From Ilyobacter polytropus DSM 2926 (GTDB lineage: Bacteria > Fusobacteriota > Fusobacteriia > Fusobacteriales > Fusobacteriaceae): a DNA stretch of 64,000 bases. Location of the stretch: positions 620,001 through 684,000 of the forward strand of contig NC_014632.1 in assembly GCF_000165505.1 (NCBI RefSeq), given 5' to 3'. This document shows, piece after piece, positions 8,080 to 17,143 of the stretch. Every line of letters begins with the position of its first letter. The first letter of the stretch is position 1. The notes beneath the pieces are model-generated. The model did no database searches, was not told where the DNA came from, and saw only the letters and a list, made by a program, of their open reading frames with translations. The position numbers and the translations under genes were made by a program.

Positions 8080-8413
8080 TAGTAATTATCTATGAAATAG
8101 CAACTTGAATTAATTAGGAATTATAGTTTAGTTTAGGAAATATTTGAAAGTTATTTATGGAATCTGACTTTTGATTAGGTAAAAGTGGTTTCAGATTTAA
8201 AAAAATTAAGAAAAAAAACAGATGAGTAATGGTAATAAATTCTAAGATTAAAAAAAGATTAAAACAAACGAGAAGTTATTAGTTAAAAATTGCTTTACTC
8301 ATTTATCAAAAGAATGAGTTTAGTTATAAACATATGCTTGGAATATCAAACGGACCTTCTGGATATACCGAATAGAAAGGCTTAATAGTTTGCATATAAA
8401 AAATAAATAGTTG
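8080..8413. other. AT-rich intergenic region upstream of the glutamate mutase operon
   Basis: No gene is seen. One GC-richer patch at 8331-8396 is flanked by CATATGC and GCATAT and contains CCTTCT and AGAAAGG, which could pair; it may be a small structured RNA or regulator-binding site. It matches no riboswitch I know. Confidence 0.4.
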
Positions 8414-8441
8414 TTGCAATAAAAAAAAAAGAGAGTATACT
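8414..8441 (+). promoter_or_regulatory. Promoter of the glutamate mutase operon
   Basis: TTGCAA (8414-8419) and TATACT (8436-8441) are separated by 16 bases that include a run of ten A. Transcription would start near 8448, about 70 bases before glmS. Confidence 0.65.
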
Positions 8442-8518
8442 CTGTGTATAAAGAGGCATAAAACAATTAAGATAACAAACAAAAAGTTCTTTTATAAAAC
8501 AGGGAGGCAATCGAAGTT

Positions 8519-8941
8519 ATGGAAAAAAATGGAAAGAAAGTTGTAATAGGAGTAATAGGATCAGACTGTCATGCTGTAGGAAACAAGATTATTGATCATG
8601 TATTGGCTAAACAAGGTTTTGATGTTGTGAACATAGGAGTGCTATCTCCTCAAGAGGACTTTATAAATGCAGCAGTTGAAACAAATGCTGACGCTATAAT
8701 TGTCTCTTCACTTTACGGACATGGAGAACTAGACTGTCAAGGGATGAGAGAAAAGTGTCAAGAAGCTGGACTTAAAGATATTACTCTTTATGTTGGTGGT
8801 AACATAGTAGTTGGAAAGCAAACTTGGGAAGATGTTGAAAAAAGATTTGAATCTATGGGATTTGACAGAGTATATGCTCCTGGAACTCCTATTGAGATTA
8901 CAGCCAAGGATCTTAAAAAAGATTTGTCAATTGCAGAGTAG
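8519..8941 (+). CDS. glmS: Glutamate mutase sigma (small, B12-binding) subunit
   Basis: 140 residues. With GlmE it forms adenosylcobalamin-dependent glutamate mutase, which rearranges L-glutamate to (2S,3S)-3-methylaspartate. The cobalamin motif DCHAVG (DxHxxG) near residues 16-21 supplies the axial His; SSLYGHGE and YVGGNIVVG complete the Rossmann-like B12 domain. The length is typical of the separate sigma subunit. GGGAGG lies at 8502-8507. It is the first gene of glmS-glmL-glmE-mal, the textbook order in methylaspartate-pathway fermenters such as Clostridium tetanomorphum. Not to be confused with glucosamine synthase, which shares the symbol. Confidence 0.97.
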   Translation: MEKNGKKVVIGVIGSDCHAVGNKIIDHVLAKQGFDVVNIGVLSPQEDFINAAVETNADAIIVSSLYGHGELDCQGMREKCQEAGLKDITLYVGGNIVVGKQTWEDVEKRFESMGFDRVYAPGTPIEITAKDLKKDLSIAE

Positions 8942-8995
8942 TTAGTCTGTGTGTGTAGTTAAATTTAAAAGATTATAGAAGAGAGATGATTTTTT

Positions 8996-10405
8996 ATGAA
9001 AGTATATCTTACTATAGATTTTGGGAGCACCTACACGAAGCTTACAGCTATAGATATAGATAATGAAGTAATTTTGGCAACCTCTAAAGATATCACCACA
9101 ATAGAGGATGATATCATGAAAGGTTATAACAAGGCTTTTGAAAGTCTAAAAAATAAAATAAGTAAAAAATTAAATTTCGATGAAGTTGATTTTGTAAAAA
9201 AAATTGCATGTTCATCAGCTGCCGGTGGATTAAAGATGTTTGCCATCGGACTGGTTCCTGACCTCACAGTGGAAGCAGCTAAAAAGGCGGCCCTTGGAGC
9301 TGGTGCAAGGGTGATGAAAACTTATTCTTATGAACTCAGTCACAGAGAGATGCAAGAGATAAAAGACTCTAATGCAGATATAATTCTCTTGGCAGGAGGA
9401 ACAGACGGTGGAAATAAGGAGTGTGTGATCCATAATGCAAAAATGATAGCTGACTTCGGTATAGAGGTTCCAGTGGTTGTAGCTGGTAATAAATCAGCTG
9501 TAGATGAGATTGAAGTAGCTTTTAGAAAAAATAAGATCGACTATCAGGTAGCTGAAAATGTTTTACCCCAGCTGAAAAAACTCAATGTAGAACCTACAAG
9601 GGAAGAGATCAGAAAAGTTTTTATGAATAAAATCGTAGAAGCTAAAGGACTTAAGAATGCAGAAGAACTGGTAGGAGATATAGTAATGCCAACTCCTGCA
9701 GCTGTTTTAAAAGCAGCGCAAGTTCTGGCAGATGGCACTGATGAGGAATCCGGACTAGGAGACATAATAATAGTAGATATAGGCGGGGCAACTACAGATA
9801 TACACTCTATAGGAAGAGGCGAGCCTACACAACCTGGTGTTGTGTTAAAGGGATTAGAAGACCCTTATTCAAAGAGGAGTGTAGAGGGAGACCTTGGAAT
9901 GAGGTATTCTGCACTTTCACTACTAGAAGCAGCGGGATCAAAAAAACTTAGGAATTATTTAGAAGATCCAGAAAGAGAAATAGATATAAAAGAGAGATGC
10001 CTGTACAGGCACGATAATATAAAGATGGTTCCTTCTAGCAAAGAAGATTTTAAATTTGATGAATCAATGGCAAAAGCTGCCACAGAACTGGCTATGAAGA
10101 GACACTGTGGATTCTTAGAGTGCATCTACACCCCTATGGGAACAATGTATCACCAGATAGGTAAAGACTTGATGGAAGCGCCTTATATAATAGGTACCGG
10201 TGGAGTGATTGTCCATAGTGAAAATCCTTCTCACATATTAAAGGCAGGAAATTTTCATTCAAGTGAACCGATATATCTAAGACCTAAAAATCCAAAATTC
10301 TTAATAGATAAATCGTATATACTTTCGGCTATGGGGCTCTTTGCCCAGGAAATGCCAGATATGGCAGTGAGAATTATGAAAAAATATTTAGTAGAAGCTA
10401 ATTAA
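8996..10405 (+). CDS. glmL: Glutamate mutase reactivating/chaperone protein MutL
   Basis: 469 residues. An ASKHA-fold ATPase: the N-terminal phosphate-1 motif [16 protein letters not shown] and a central [16 protein letters not shown] (phosphate 2) resemble actin/Hsp70 nucleotide sites. MutL-family proteins are thought to protect or reactivate glutamate mutase by exchanging damaged cobalamin. It lies between the two mutase subunit genes with gaps of 54 and 13 bases, so it is co-transcribed. Full length for the family. Confidence 0.95.
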   Translation: MKVYLTIDFGSTYTKLTAIDIDNEVILATSKDITTIEDDIMKGYNKAFESLKNKISKKLNFDEVDFVKKIACSSAAGGLKMFAIGLVPDLTVEAAKKAALGAGARVMKTYSYELSHREMQEIKDSNADIILLAGGTDGGNKECVIHNAKMIADFGIEVPVVVAGNKSAVDEIEVAFRKNKIDYQVAENVLPQLKKLNVEPTREEIRKVFMNKIVEAKGLKNAEELVGDIVMPTPAAVLKAAQVLADGTDEESGLGDIIIVDIGGATTDIHSIGRGEPTQPGVVLKGLEDPYSKRSVEGDLGMRYSALSLLEAAGSKKLRNYLEDPEREIDIKERCLYRHDNIKMVPSSKEDFKFDESMAKAATELAMKRHCGFLECIYTPMGTMYHQIGKDLMEAPYIIGTGGVIVHSENPSHILKAGNFHSSEPIYLRPKNPKFLIDKSYILSAMGLFAQEMPDMAVRIMKKYLVEAN

Positions 10406-10418
10406 GGAGGCTAACATA

Positions 10419-11870
10419 ATGAAGTTAAAGTTTAATAGGTGGACAGAAGAAGAGTTCATGAAGGTAAGAGAAGAGGTACTAAAGCAATGGCCAACAGGAG
10501 CGGAAGTTGATCTTGATGAGGCTGTGGCTTACCATAAAGCTTTACCTGATCACAAGAACTTTGCAAAGAAGTTAATAGATGCAAAAGAGAAAGGGATAAC
10601 CCTTGCACAGCCAAGAGCGGGAGTTGCACTTATTGATGAGCATATTGAACTTCTTAACTTTTTAGATGAAAAAGGGGGAGCAGACCTTCTTCCTTCGACA
10701 ATAGATTCTTATACTAGACAAAATAAATACGAAGAGTGTGAAAGAGGAATTATCGAATCAAGAAGAGCAGGAAGATCTCTGCTTAACGGATTCCCAGGTG
10801 TAAACCATGGAATAGAAGGATGTAGAAAAGTAGTAGAATCTGTAAATCTTCCTCTTCAATTAAGACACGGGACTCCAGATGCAAGATTACTTTCTGAAAT
10901 AATGATAGCTTCAGGATTCACTTCAAATGAAGGTGGAGGAGTTTCTTATAACATTCCTTATGCAAAATCAGTATCTCTAGAAAGAACACTTTTAGACTGG
11001 CAATATGTTGACAGACTGATCGGATGGTATGAGGAACAGGGAGTATCAATAAATAGGGAGCCATTTGGACCGTTAACAGGAACACTAGTTCCACCAAGTA
11101 TGTCAAATGTAGTTCAAATTCTTGAGTGTCTTTTAGCTGCTGAGCAAGGAGTGAAAAACATAACTCTTGGATATGGTCAGTGTGGAAACCTGGTACAAGA
11201 CGTAGCTGCAATAAAATCTTTGAGAGAGCAAGCTGAAGAGTACTGTGCAGAGCTGGGTTATGAAAATATGATGATAACTACAGTATTCCATCAGTGGATG
11301 GGTGGATTCCCTGAGGATGAAGCAAAAGCATTTGGAGTTATCTCAAATGCATCTGTTACTGCAGCACTTTCGGGAGCGACTAAAGTAATAGTTAAAACTC
11401 CCCATGAAGCATTGGGAATACCTACAAAAGAAGCAAACGCAGAGGGAATTAAAGCAACTAAAATGGTTCTTAATTTATTGGAAGGTCAGAATATTTCTGA
11501 CTCTGAAGAATTAAATGCTGAAGTTGATCTTATTAAAAAAGAAGTTAAAGCTATAATGGATAAAGTAGCAGAATTAGGAAACGGAGATTTAGCTGTAGGT
11601 ACAGTTAAAGCTATCGAGCAAGGAGTTATAGATATTCCATTCGCTCCATCTATGTATAATGCAGGGAAAATGCTTCCTGCAAGAGACAACCAAGGAAAAA
11701 TTAGATATCTAGAAGTAGGAAATGTTCCTTTCTCTCAAAAAATCGTTGATTTCAACAAATCTGCCCTTGAAGAAAGAGCTGAATTTGAAGAAAGAGAAGT
11801 TGGTTTCCAACTAACTGTAGATGATATATTTGCTGTATCAAAAGGGAAACTTATCGGAAGACCTGAGTAA
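10419..11870 (+). CDS. glmE: Glutamate mutase epsilon (large, catalytic) subunit
   Basis: 483 residues, the normal size of the TIM-barrel subunit that binds glutamate and contacts cobalamin held by GlmS. Recognised by [65 protein letters not shown] and GQCGNLVQD, all conserved in MutE. AAGGAGG is well placed before the ATG. The downstream gap to mal carries a small stem-loop without a T tract. Confidence 0.97.
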   Translation: MKLKFNRWTEEEFMKVREEVLKQWPTGAEVDLDEAVAYHKALPDHKNFAKKLIDAKEKGITLAQPRAGVALIDEHIELLNFLDEKGGADLLPSTIDSYTRQNKYEECERGIIESRRAGRSLLNGFPGVNHGIEGCRKVVESVNLPLQLRHGTPDARLLSEIMIASGFTSNEGGGVSYNIPYAKSVSLERTLLDWQYVDRLIGWYEEQGVSINREPFGPLTGTLVPPSMSNVVQILECLLAAEQGVKNITLGYGQCGNLVQDVAAIKSLREQAEEYCAELGYENMMITTVFHQWMGGFPEDEAKAFGVISNASVTAALSGATKVIVKTPHEALGIPTKEANAEGIKATKMVLNLLEGQNISDSEELNAEVDLIKKEVKAIMDKVAELGNGDLAVGTVKAIEQGVIDIPFAPSMYNAGKMLPARDNQGKIRYLEVGNVPFSQKIVDFNKSALEERAEFEEREVGFQLTVDDIFAVSKGKLIGRPE

Positions 11871-11889
11871 TATAAAAACGTTGATTTAG

Positions 11890-11909
11890 GGGAGTCTGAA
11901 AGGACTCCC
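11890..11909 (+). other. Intercistronic stem-loop between glmE and mal
   Basis: GGGAGTC (11890-11896) pairs with GACTCCC (11903-11909) over a 6-base loop. No T tract follows, so it is more likely an mRNA stability or processing element than a terminator. Confidence 0.5.
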
Positions 11910-11960
11910 ATAAATATTGGAAATTTTGCCTTGAAAATAATTTTATCTGGGAGGATATAA

Positions 11961-13202
11961 ATGAAAATTATAGATATCGTTTGTTCAGAAGGAAGAACTG
12001 GATTTTATTTTGATGATCAAAAGGCTATAAAAAATGGAGCTGTAATCGACGGCGTAAACTATGTGGGAGAACCAGTAACTGCAGGATTTTCAAGCATAAG
12101 ACAAGCTGGAGAATCTATATCGGTTATGTTTGTTTTAGAAGATGGACAGGTATCTCACGGAGACTGTGCAGCAGTACAATATTCAGGTGCAGGAGGAAGA
12201 GATCCTCTATTCTTGGCTGCAGATTTCATTCCTGTGATAATGGAAAAAATTGCTCCAAAATTAATTGGAAGAGAATTGACAAGCTTTAGAGAATTGGCAG
12301 AAGAGATTGACAGAATGGAGATCGACGGAAAAAAACTACATACAGCTATAAGATATGGTATCACACAGACTATTTTAGATGCAGTTGCTAAATCTAGAAA
12401 AATAACTATGGCTGAAGTTATAAGAGAGGAATACTCAACAGGCTTAGAAGTAACTAGAAGACCTATATTTACTCAGTCTGGAGATGACAGAAAAAACAAT
12501 GCTGATAAAATGATTATAAAGGGTGCAGATGTAATGCCACACGCACTTATAAATAATGTGGACACTAAACTTGGTAAAGACGGATCACTTCTTAAGGACT
12601 ATGTGACATGGTTAAGAGATAGAGTTTTATCACTGAGAACAGACGAAGATTACAGCCCTATATTCCACATAGATGTATATGGAACTATCGGAATGGCGTT
12701 TGATCAGGACATCAAATCTCAGGCTGACTATATTGCTGATCTAGCAGAGGCAGCAAAGCCATTTGCCCTTAGAATAGAAGGTCCTATGGACGTCGATGAC
12801 AGAGACAAACAGATCGAAGCTTTAGCAGCTTTAACTGCTGAGGTAGATAAAAGAGGCATAAATGTAGAGCTTGTTGCAGATGAATGGTGTAATACTTTAG
12901 AGGATATTAAACTCTTTGCTGACAACAAGGCTGGACACGTAGTTCAAATAAAAACTCCAGATTTAGGAGGAGTAAATAATATCGCTGAAGCAATCCTTTA
13001 CTGTAACGAAAAAGGAATAGGTTCTTATTCAGGAGGAACTTGCAACGAAACAAACAGATCAGCTGAAGTAACTACTAATATAGCAATGGCCTGTGGGGCA
13101 CTTCAGGTACTTGCTAAGCCTGGGATGGGTGTAGATGAAGGGTTCATGATAGTTAACAATGAGATGAACAGAGTAATGGCACTTGTCAACAGAAGAAAGT
13201 AG
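11961..13202 (+). CDS. mal: Methylaspartate ammonia-lyase
   Basis: 413 residues. Converts (2S,3S)-3-methylaspartate to mesaconate and ammonia, the second step of the pathway. It belongs to the enolase superfamily; the start MKIIDIVCSEGRTGFYFDDQ, GDCAAVQYSGAGGRDPLFLA, HIDVYGTIG, VADEWCNTLED and the acid/base lysine segment VVQIKTPDLGGVNN match known Mal enzymes. GGGAGG precedes the ATG. A terminator-like hairpin follows, so citDEF may be expressed at a lower level or separately. Confidence 0.97.
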   Translation: MKIIDIVCSEGRTGFYFDDQKAIKNGAVIDGVNYVGEPVTAGFSSIRQAGESISVMFVLEDGQVSHGDCAAVQYSGAGGRDPLFLAADFIPVIMEKIAPKLIGRELTSFRELAEEIDRMEIDGKKLHTAIRYGITQTILDAVAKSRKITMAEVIREEYSTGLEVTRRPIFTQSGDDRKNNADKMIIKGADVMPHALINNVDTKLGKDGSLLKDYVTWLRDRVLSLRTDEDYSPIFHIDVYGTIGMAFDQDIKSQADYIADLAEAAKPFALRIEGPMDVDDRDKQIEALAALTAEVDKRGINVELVADEWCNTLEDIKLFADNKAGHVVQIKTPDLGGVNNIAEAILYCNEKGIGSYSGGTCNETNRSAEVTTNIAMACGALQVLAKPGMGVDEGFMIVNNEMNRVMALVNRRK

Positions 13203-13214
13203 TTGTAAATATAT

Positions 13215-13249
13215 GATGGAAAAGTAGTTCTAGGACTACTTTTTTCCAT
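13215..13249 (+). terminator. Terminator-like hairpin between mal and citD
   Basis: ATGGAAAAGTAGT and ACTACTTTTTTCCAT pair around TCTAGG, with six T in the descending arm. It divides the 7-gene array into glmS-glmL-glmE-mal and citD-citE-citF. Partial read-through is possible. I see no convincing promoter in the 130 bases after it. Confidence 0.65.
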
Positions 13250-13393
13250 TATATAAATTTTTTAAAAATAGTTATCTAATAATTCTCTGAAATTTGTAGA
13301 GATGATAAAAAATCAGAAATAATTTATATTTTTAAACTTAGAGTAAAGTGAGGTCGATTGACTTTAACTAAATAGATTTAAGAGGTGAAGGAT

Positions 13394-13654
13394 ATGACTA
13401 TTAACAAACCTTCTAAAGCTGGTACTTTAGAATCCAATGATATTTATGTAATGCTTATGCCTGGTGAAAATGGAATCGATATTGATCTTGAAAGTATCGT
13501 AGAAAAGCAATTTGGAGAGGATATAAGAAGAGTAATAATAGAAAAACTCCAAGAAATGGGAATAAGTTCGGTAATAGTTAAAGCTCAGGATAAGGGAGCT
13601 TTAGACTACACGATTAAATCAAGAATTGAAGCTGCTGTTGCAAGAGGACTGTAG
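13394..13654 (+). CDS. citD: Citrate/citramalate lyase acyl carrier (gamma) subunit
   Basis: 86 residues. It carries the phosphoribosyl-dephospho-CoA arm made by CitG and attached by CitX. The attachment serine is Ser14 in KAGTLESNDIYVML, exactly as in CitD proteins. AGAGGTGA at 13381-13388 selects the ATG at 13394 rather than the in-frame GTG at 13385. The C-terminus (KDKGALDYTIKSRIEAAVARG-like) is normal. In a glutamate mutase locus the acyl carried is probably the citramalyl/acetyl pair. Confidence 0.93.
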   Translation: MTINKPSKAGTLESNDIYVMLMPGENGIDIDLESIVEKQFGEDIRRVIIEKLQEMGISSVIVKAQDKGALDYTIKSRIEAAVARGL

Positions 13655-13757
13655 AAAGTCCTGTAGAATAGAGGCTAATTTTTGTGGAACAAGCAGTTTT
13701 TACATTTAATAAAATTTTGTGTTTAAATTGTAACTTATGATTTGAGAGGTGTTGAAA

Positions 13758-14630
13758 TTGAAACTTAGAAGAAGTATGTTATTCATGCCTGGAAACAACC
13801 CTGGGATGCTTCAAACTGCTGTGGACTTTGGAGCAGATGCAATAATCCTTGATCTAGAAGATGCAGTATCTCTAACAGAAAAGGATGCAGCAAGGATATT
13901 GGTAAGGGAGGCTATGAAGGTTAATGACTATTCGTCGGTAGAAGTGGTTGTTAGAATAAATCCTCTGTCTACTCCATTTGCAGATGAAGATATAGATGTA
14001 ATAGCGAGACTAAATCCAGATGCTATATTACTCCCAAAGGCTGTCCCTGAAGATGTAAAAATTATTGATGAAAAACTTTCCAAGATAGAAGAGGAAGAGG
14101 GATTAGAAAAAGGAAGTATAAAAATTCACTGTCTTGTGGAAACCACTTATGGAGTAGAGACAGTGTATGAAACTATAAAAGCAAGTTCAAGAATACAAGC
14201 GGTACTTTTGGGGGGAGAAGATCTTGCTGCAGACCTAGCAGTGAAAAGGACCAAAAGTTCAGAAGAAATATTTTACGCAAGAACTAAAGTTGTAAATGCC
14301 TGTAAAGCTTTGAAGATAGATGCTATAGACACTCCTTTTACCGATACAAATGACTATAGCGGACTTAGAGCAGATACGGAAAAAGTGAAGGGTCTTGGGT
14401 TTAATGGTAAACTTTCCATAAATCCTAGACAGATAGACACAATCCATGAAGTATATTCTCCAAGTGAGGCAGATATAAATTATGCTCTTAGAGTTATGTA
14501 TGCACAGGATGAAGCTGAAAAAGAGGGGCTAGGTGTATTTTCTTTAGATGGTAAAATGGTCGATCTGCCTGTTATAAACAGAGCAAAGCAGACTCTTGAC
14601 GTAGCAAGACTTATAGGTCTTATAAAATAA
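13758..14630 (+). CDS. citE: Citrate/citramalate lyase beta subunit (CitE-like)
   Basis: 290 residues. The lyase subunit cleaves the (3S)-citryl or citramalyl thioester; with citramalate the products are pyruvate plus acetyl-enzyme. It has RRSMLFMPGNNPGML at the N-terminus, the acidic Mg-binding ILDLEDAVSLTEKDAAR, and CLVETTYGVE followed by LGGEDLAADL, all typical of the HpcH/HpaI-related CitE fold. GAGGTG at 13746-13751 points to a TTG start at 13758; upstream GTG 13749 and TTG 13752 are too close to that site. Citrate versus citramalate specificity cannot be read directly; the neighbours favour citramalate. Confidence 0.92.
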   Translation: MKLRRSMLFMPGNNPGMLQTAVDFGADAIILDLEDAVSLTEKDAARILVREAMKVNDYSSVEVVVRINPLSTPFADEDIDVIARLNPDAILLPKAVPEDVKIIDEKLSKIEEEEGLEKGSIKIHCLVETTYGVETVYETIKASSRIQAVLLGGEDLAADLAVKRTKSSEEIFYARTKVVNACKALKIDAIDTPFTDTNDYSGLRADTEKVKGLGFNGKLSINPRQIDTIHEVYSPSEADINYALRVMYAQDEAEKEGLGVFSLDGKMVDLPVINRAKQTLDVARLIGLIK

Positions 14631-14672
14631 TAATAAATAGGACATAATTATATATATGTGAGGTGCTTTAAT

Positions 14673-16214
14673 ATGAAAAATATTTTGGGAAGAGATATTC
14701 CCGATTATATAGAAGGCTATGGTGAAGTAAGACACTATAACGGTTATCTTGCCGGTAAAGGTGAGAAATTTAAAAGAGCTTTTAAATTTAAAAATATATT
14801 ACCAGGCGACGACAAGTTGCATAGAGGATTGGATACTCTTATGGATAAGCTGCCTCTAAAAGACGGAATGGTTTTATCTTTTCATCACCATCTGAGAAAC
14901 GGAGATTATGTTCTTAATATGGTAATGGATGAAATCGCCAAAAGAGGATATAGAGATATAACTATTGCAGCGAGTTCAATATTTCCATGTCATAAGGATA
15001 TGGTAAAACACATAGAAAATGGTGTGGTGACACAGATATATGCAGCTTATATATCTGGACCTGTGGCTGAGGCTATATCAGCTGGTAAGCTAGCTAAACC
15101 TGCTGTAATGCATACACACGGAGGGAGAGCTAGAATTATGGAGTCTGGTGATTTAAATGTTGACTTTGCATTTATAGCTGCTCCAACTTCAGATGAATAT
15201 GGAAATATAAACGGAGTGGACGGAAAATCTGCTTGTGGGGCCTTGGGTTATGCTCATTCTGATGCTCAGTGTGCAGATATCACAATAGCACTAACAGACA
15301 ACCTGGTAGAGTATCCAAATCCTCGATTTGAAATTGATCAGACACTTATAGACTACGTTGTAGTTGTAGACGCCATAGGAGACCCTAATGGCATTGTTTC
15401 TGGAACAACTCAGATCACAAAAAATCCAATAGGACTTAAGATAGCTTCGCTTACTTCAAAATTTATAAAAGATTCAGGATATTTTAAAGATGGAATGAGT
15501 TTTCAAACTGGAGCAGGGGGGATCTCACTAGCTGTAGCTGCAGAGGTAAGAGAGCAGATGAAAAAAGACGAAATATGCGGTAGCTTTGCCTCTGGTGGAA
15601 TCACAGGTTATATAGTGGATATGTATAAAGACGGGCTTTTTAAATCACTTTTTGATGTTCAGTGCTTTGACCTTGAGGCTATCAAATCTGCAAAGGAAAA
15701 TCCCGAGCATATAACTATGTCTGCTTCTATGTATGCAAATTCTGATAACAAAGGTGCAGTTGTCAATAAATTGGATGTGGTTATATTGGGAGCAACAGAG
15801 ATGGATGCTAATTTTAACGTCAATGTAACTACAACTTCAGATGGGAAAATCATGGGAGGTTCTGGGGGGCATAGTGATACCTCTGCAGGATCAAAACTTT
15901 CCATAATAGTTTCTCAGCTGGTAAATTCTAGAATTTCTGTACTAAAGGATAAAATAACTACGGTAACAACTCCTGGAGAAACTGTAGACGCTCTTGTAAC
16001 TGAAAAAGGGATAGCGATAAATCCAAAAAGGACAGATCTTATTGAAAGATTTAAAGACTCTAATCTTCCTATAAAAACAATAGAAGAACTTCAGCAGATT
16101 GCCGAATCTATGACGGGGAAACCTAAAGATATCGAGTTTGGTGATAAGATAGTAGCAGTTGTAGAATATAGAGATGGTACAGTGGTCGACGTAATAAAAG
16201 ATATGAAACAATAA
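14673..16214 (+). CDS. citF: Citrate/citramalate lyase alpha subunit (CoA-transferase type)
   Basis: 513 residues. The alpha subunit swaps the acetyl group on the carrier for the incoming acid, forming the citryl/citramalyl thioester. Conserved CitF stretches include LSFHHHLRNGDYVLNMVM, HTHGGRARIMESG, FQTGAGGISLAVA and GGSGGHSDT; the class belongs to the CoA-transferase fold. GAGGTG at 14660-14665 supports the ATG at 14673 over the GTG at 14658. It ends in a strong terminator, the end of the fermentation gene array. Confidence 0.95.
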   Translation: MKNILGRDIPDYIEGYGEVRHYNGYLAGKGEKFKRAFKFKNILPGDDKLHRGLDTLMDKLPLKDGMVLSFHHHLRNGDYVLNMVMDEIAKRGYRDITIAASSIFPCHKDMVKHIENGVVTQIYAAYISGPVAEAISAGKLAKPAVMHTHGGRARIMESGDLNVDFAFIAAPTSDEYGNINGVDGKSACGALGYAHSDAQCADITIALTDNLVEYPNPRFEIDQTLIDYVVVVDAIGDPNGIVSGTTQITKNPIGLKIASLTSKFIKDSGYFKDGMSFQTGAGGISLAVAAEVREQMKKDEICGSFASGGITGYIVDMYKDGLFKSLFDVQCFDLEAIKSAKENPEHITMSASMYANSDNKGAVVNKLDVVILGATEMDANFNVNVTTTSDGKIMGGSGGHSDTSAGSKLSIIVSQLVNSRISVLKDKITTVTTPGETVDALVTEKGIAINPKRTDLIERFKDSNLPIKTIEELQQIAESMTGKPKDIEFGDKIVAVVEYRDGTVVDVIKDMKQ

Positions 16215-16250
16215 AAGAATCCGGCTTGATTATCAAGTCGGATTCTTTTA
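16213..16250. terminator. Terminator after citF (also usable by the HAD gene)
   Basis: AAAAGAATCCGGCTTGA pairs with TCAAGTCGGATTCTTTT (one G-T wobble) around TTA. The sequence works on both strands and separates citF (+) from the converging HAD hydrolase gene (-). Confidence 0.9.
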
Positions 16251-16273
16251 TTGTCATTGTGATAAAAATTCAG

Positions 16274-16873
16274 TTATAGTATTTCTAATTTTTCAAGTTC
16301 CTTAAAAAGATCCTCTGGTTTTTTTAAAACAATTCCTTTTATGCCGAAATAGTCAGCATTGGATATGTTTTTACTCGAATCGTCAATTAAAAGGGTTTCT
16401 TTAGGAATAAGTTGGTATTTTTTCAAAAAATAGTTATACATCTCTTTTTCAGATTTCAATATATTTATTTTACAGGATATTACTTTTCCGTAGACCTGCT
16501 GAAGCATCGGTATTTCAGAAAGATATTCGTCTAGGAGATCCTCATGGAAGTCTGCCAAAAGAAATATTTTGTAGCCGTTGTTGCCCAGTCTTTCCAGTAT
16601 CTTTAGATTATCTTTTATTGGAATTATATATTTTTTTCTGTCATCCAATATTTTTTTTGCTTCCTCGTAGGAAACTGAGGACTTAGAAGAAATTCTTTTT
16701 GCAGCTTCTTCGGGATTTATTAAACCTCTGCTCAAATCCTCCCATTCCTTTTCTCTGAAAACCTCTTTGTATATTAAATCTCTTTTTTCATGGCTGAATT
16801 CTTTTTCTAGATAATGCTTTGGAGTGAATTTAAAAAGTACCTGTCCCAAATCAAAAACTACGTTTCTTATCAT
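16274..16873 (-). CDS. HAD-superfamily hydrolase (subclass IA, YihX-like)
   Basis: 199 residues. Motif I is FDLGQVLF near residues 8-15, with DLG in place of the DxD of many phosphatases. This variant is known in YihX (FDLGNV) and related sugar-phosphate phosphatases. A late LLIDDSSKNI corresponds to motif IV and the GIKGIVLKKPEDL tail is typical. The substrate is probably a small phosphorylated sugar, but this is not readable from the sequence. GGGAGG precedes the ATG. It is a single-gene unit. Confidence 0.8.
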   Translation of the reverse strand: MIRNVVFDLGQVLFKFTPKHYLEKEFSHEKRDLIYKEVFREKEWEDLSRGLINPEEAAKRISSKSSVSYEEAKKILDDRKKYIIPIKDNLKILERLGNNGYKIFLLADFHEDLLDEYLSEIPMLQQVYGKVISCKINILKSEKEMYNYFLKKYQLIPKETLLIDDSSKNISNADYFGIKGIVLKKPEDLFKELEKLEIL

Positions 16874-17143
16874 TGTATAACCTCCCTATTCTTTCAGGAT
16901 TGGTACGAAAGTCGGTTGAAAATCTGTTGTTAAAAATGCTCTTTCTTAATTTTACAATATATATTGTAAAATTCAAATAAATTTAATTAAAAAACTTTGT
17001 TTTTTAGCAGTTTAAACTGATATAGTAAAACAAACATTAAACAAATTAAATTTTTATTTTAACTGTTTTTAATAATTAAAATGGAATTTTTATCGAAAAT
17101 GTAGTAATTTATATATTGTAAAAAGAAAAAGGGGTGGGATTTA

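Noticed and set aside
8440-8518. Cobalamin riboswitch before the B12-dependent glutamate mutase operon
   Set aside because: The leader is only about 70 bases and lacks the B12-box; such riboswitches control B12 synthesis or uptake rather than mutase genes in most cases.
8519-8941. Methionine synthase or methylmalonyl-CoA mutase B12 domain
   Set aside because: The separate 140-residue subunit followed by glmL, glmE and mal is specific to glutamate mutase.
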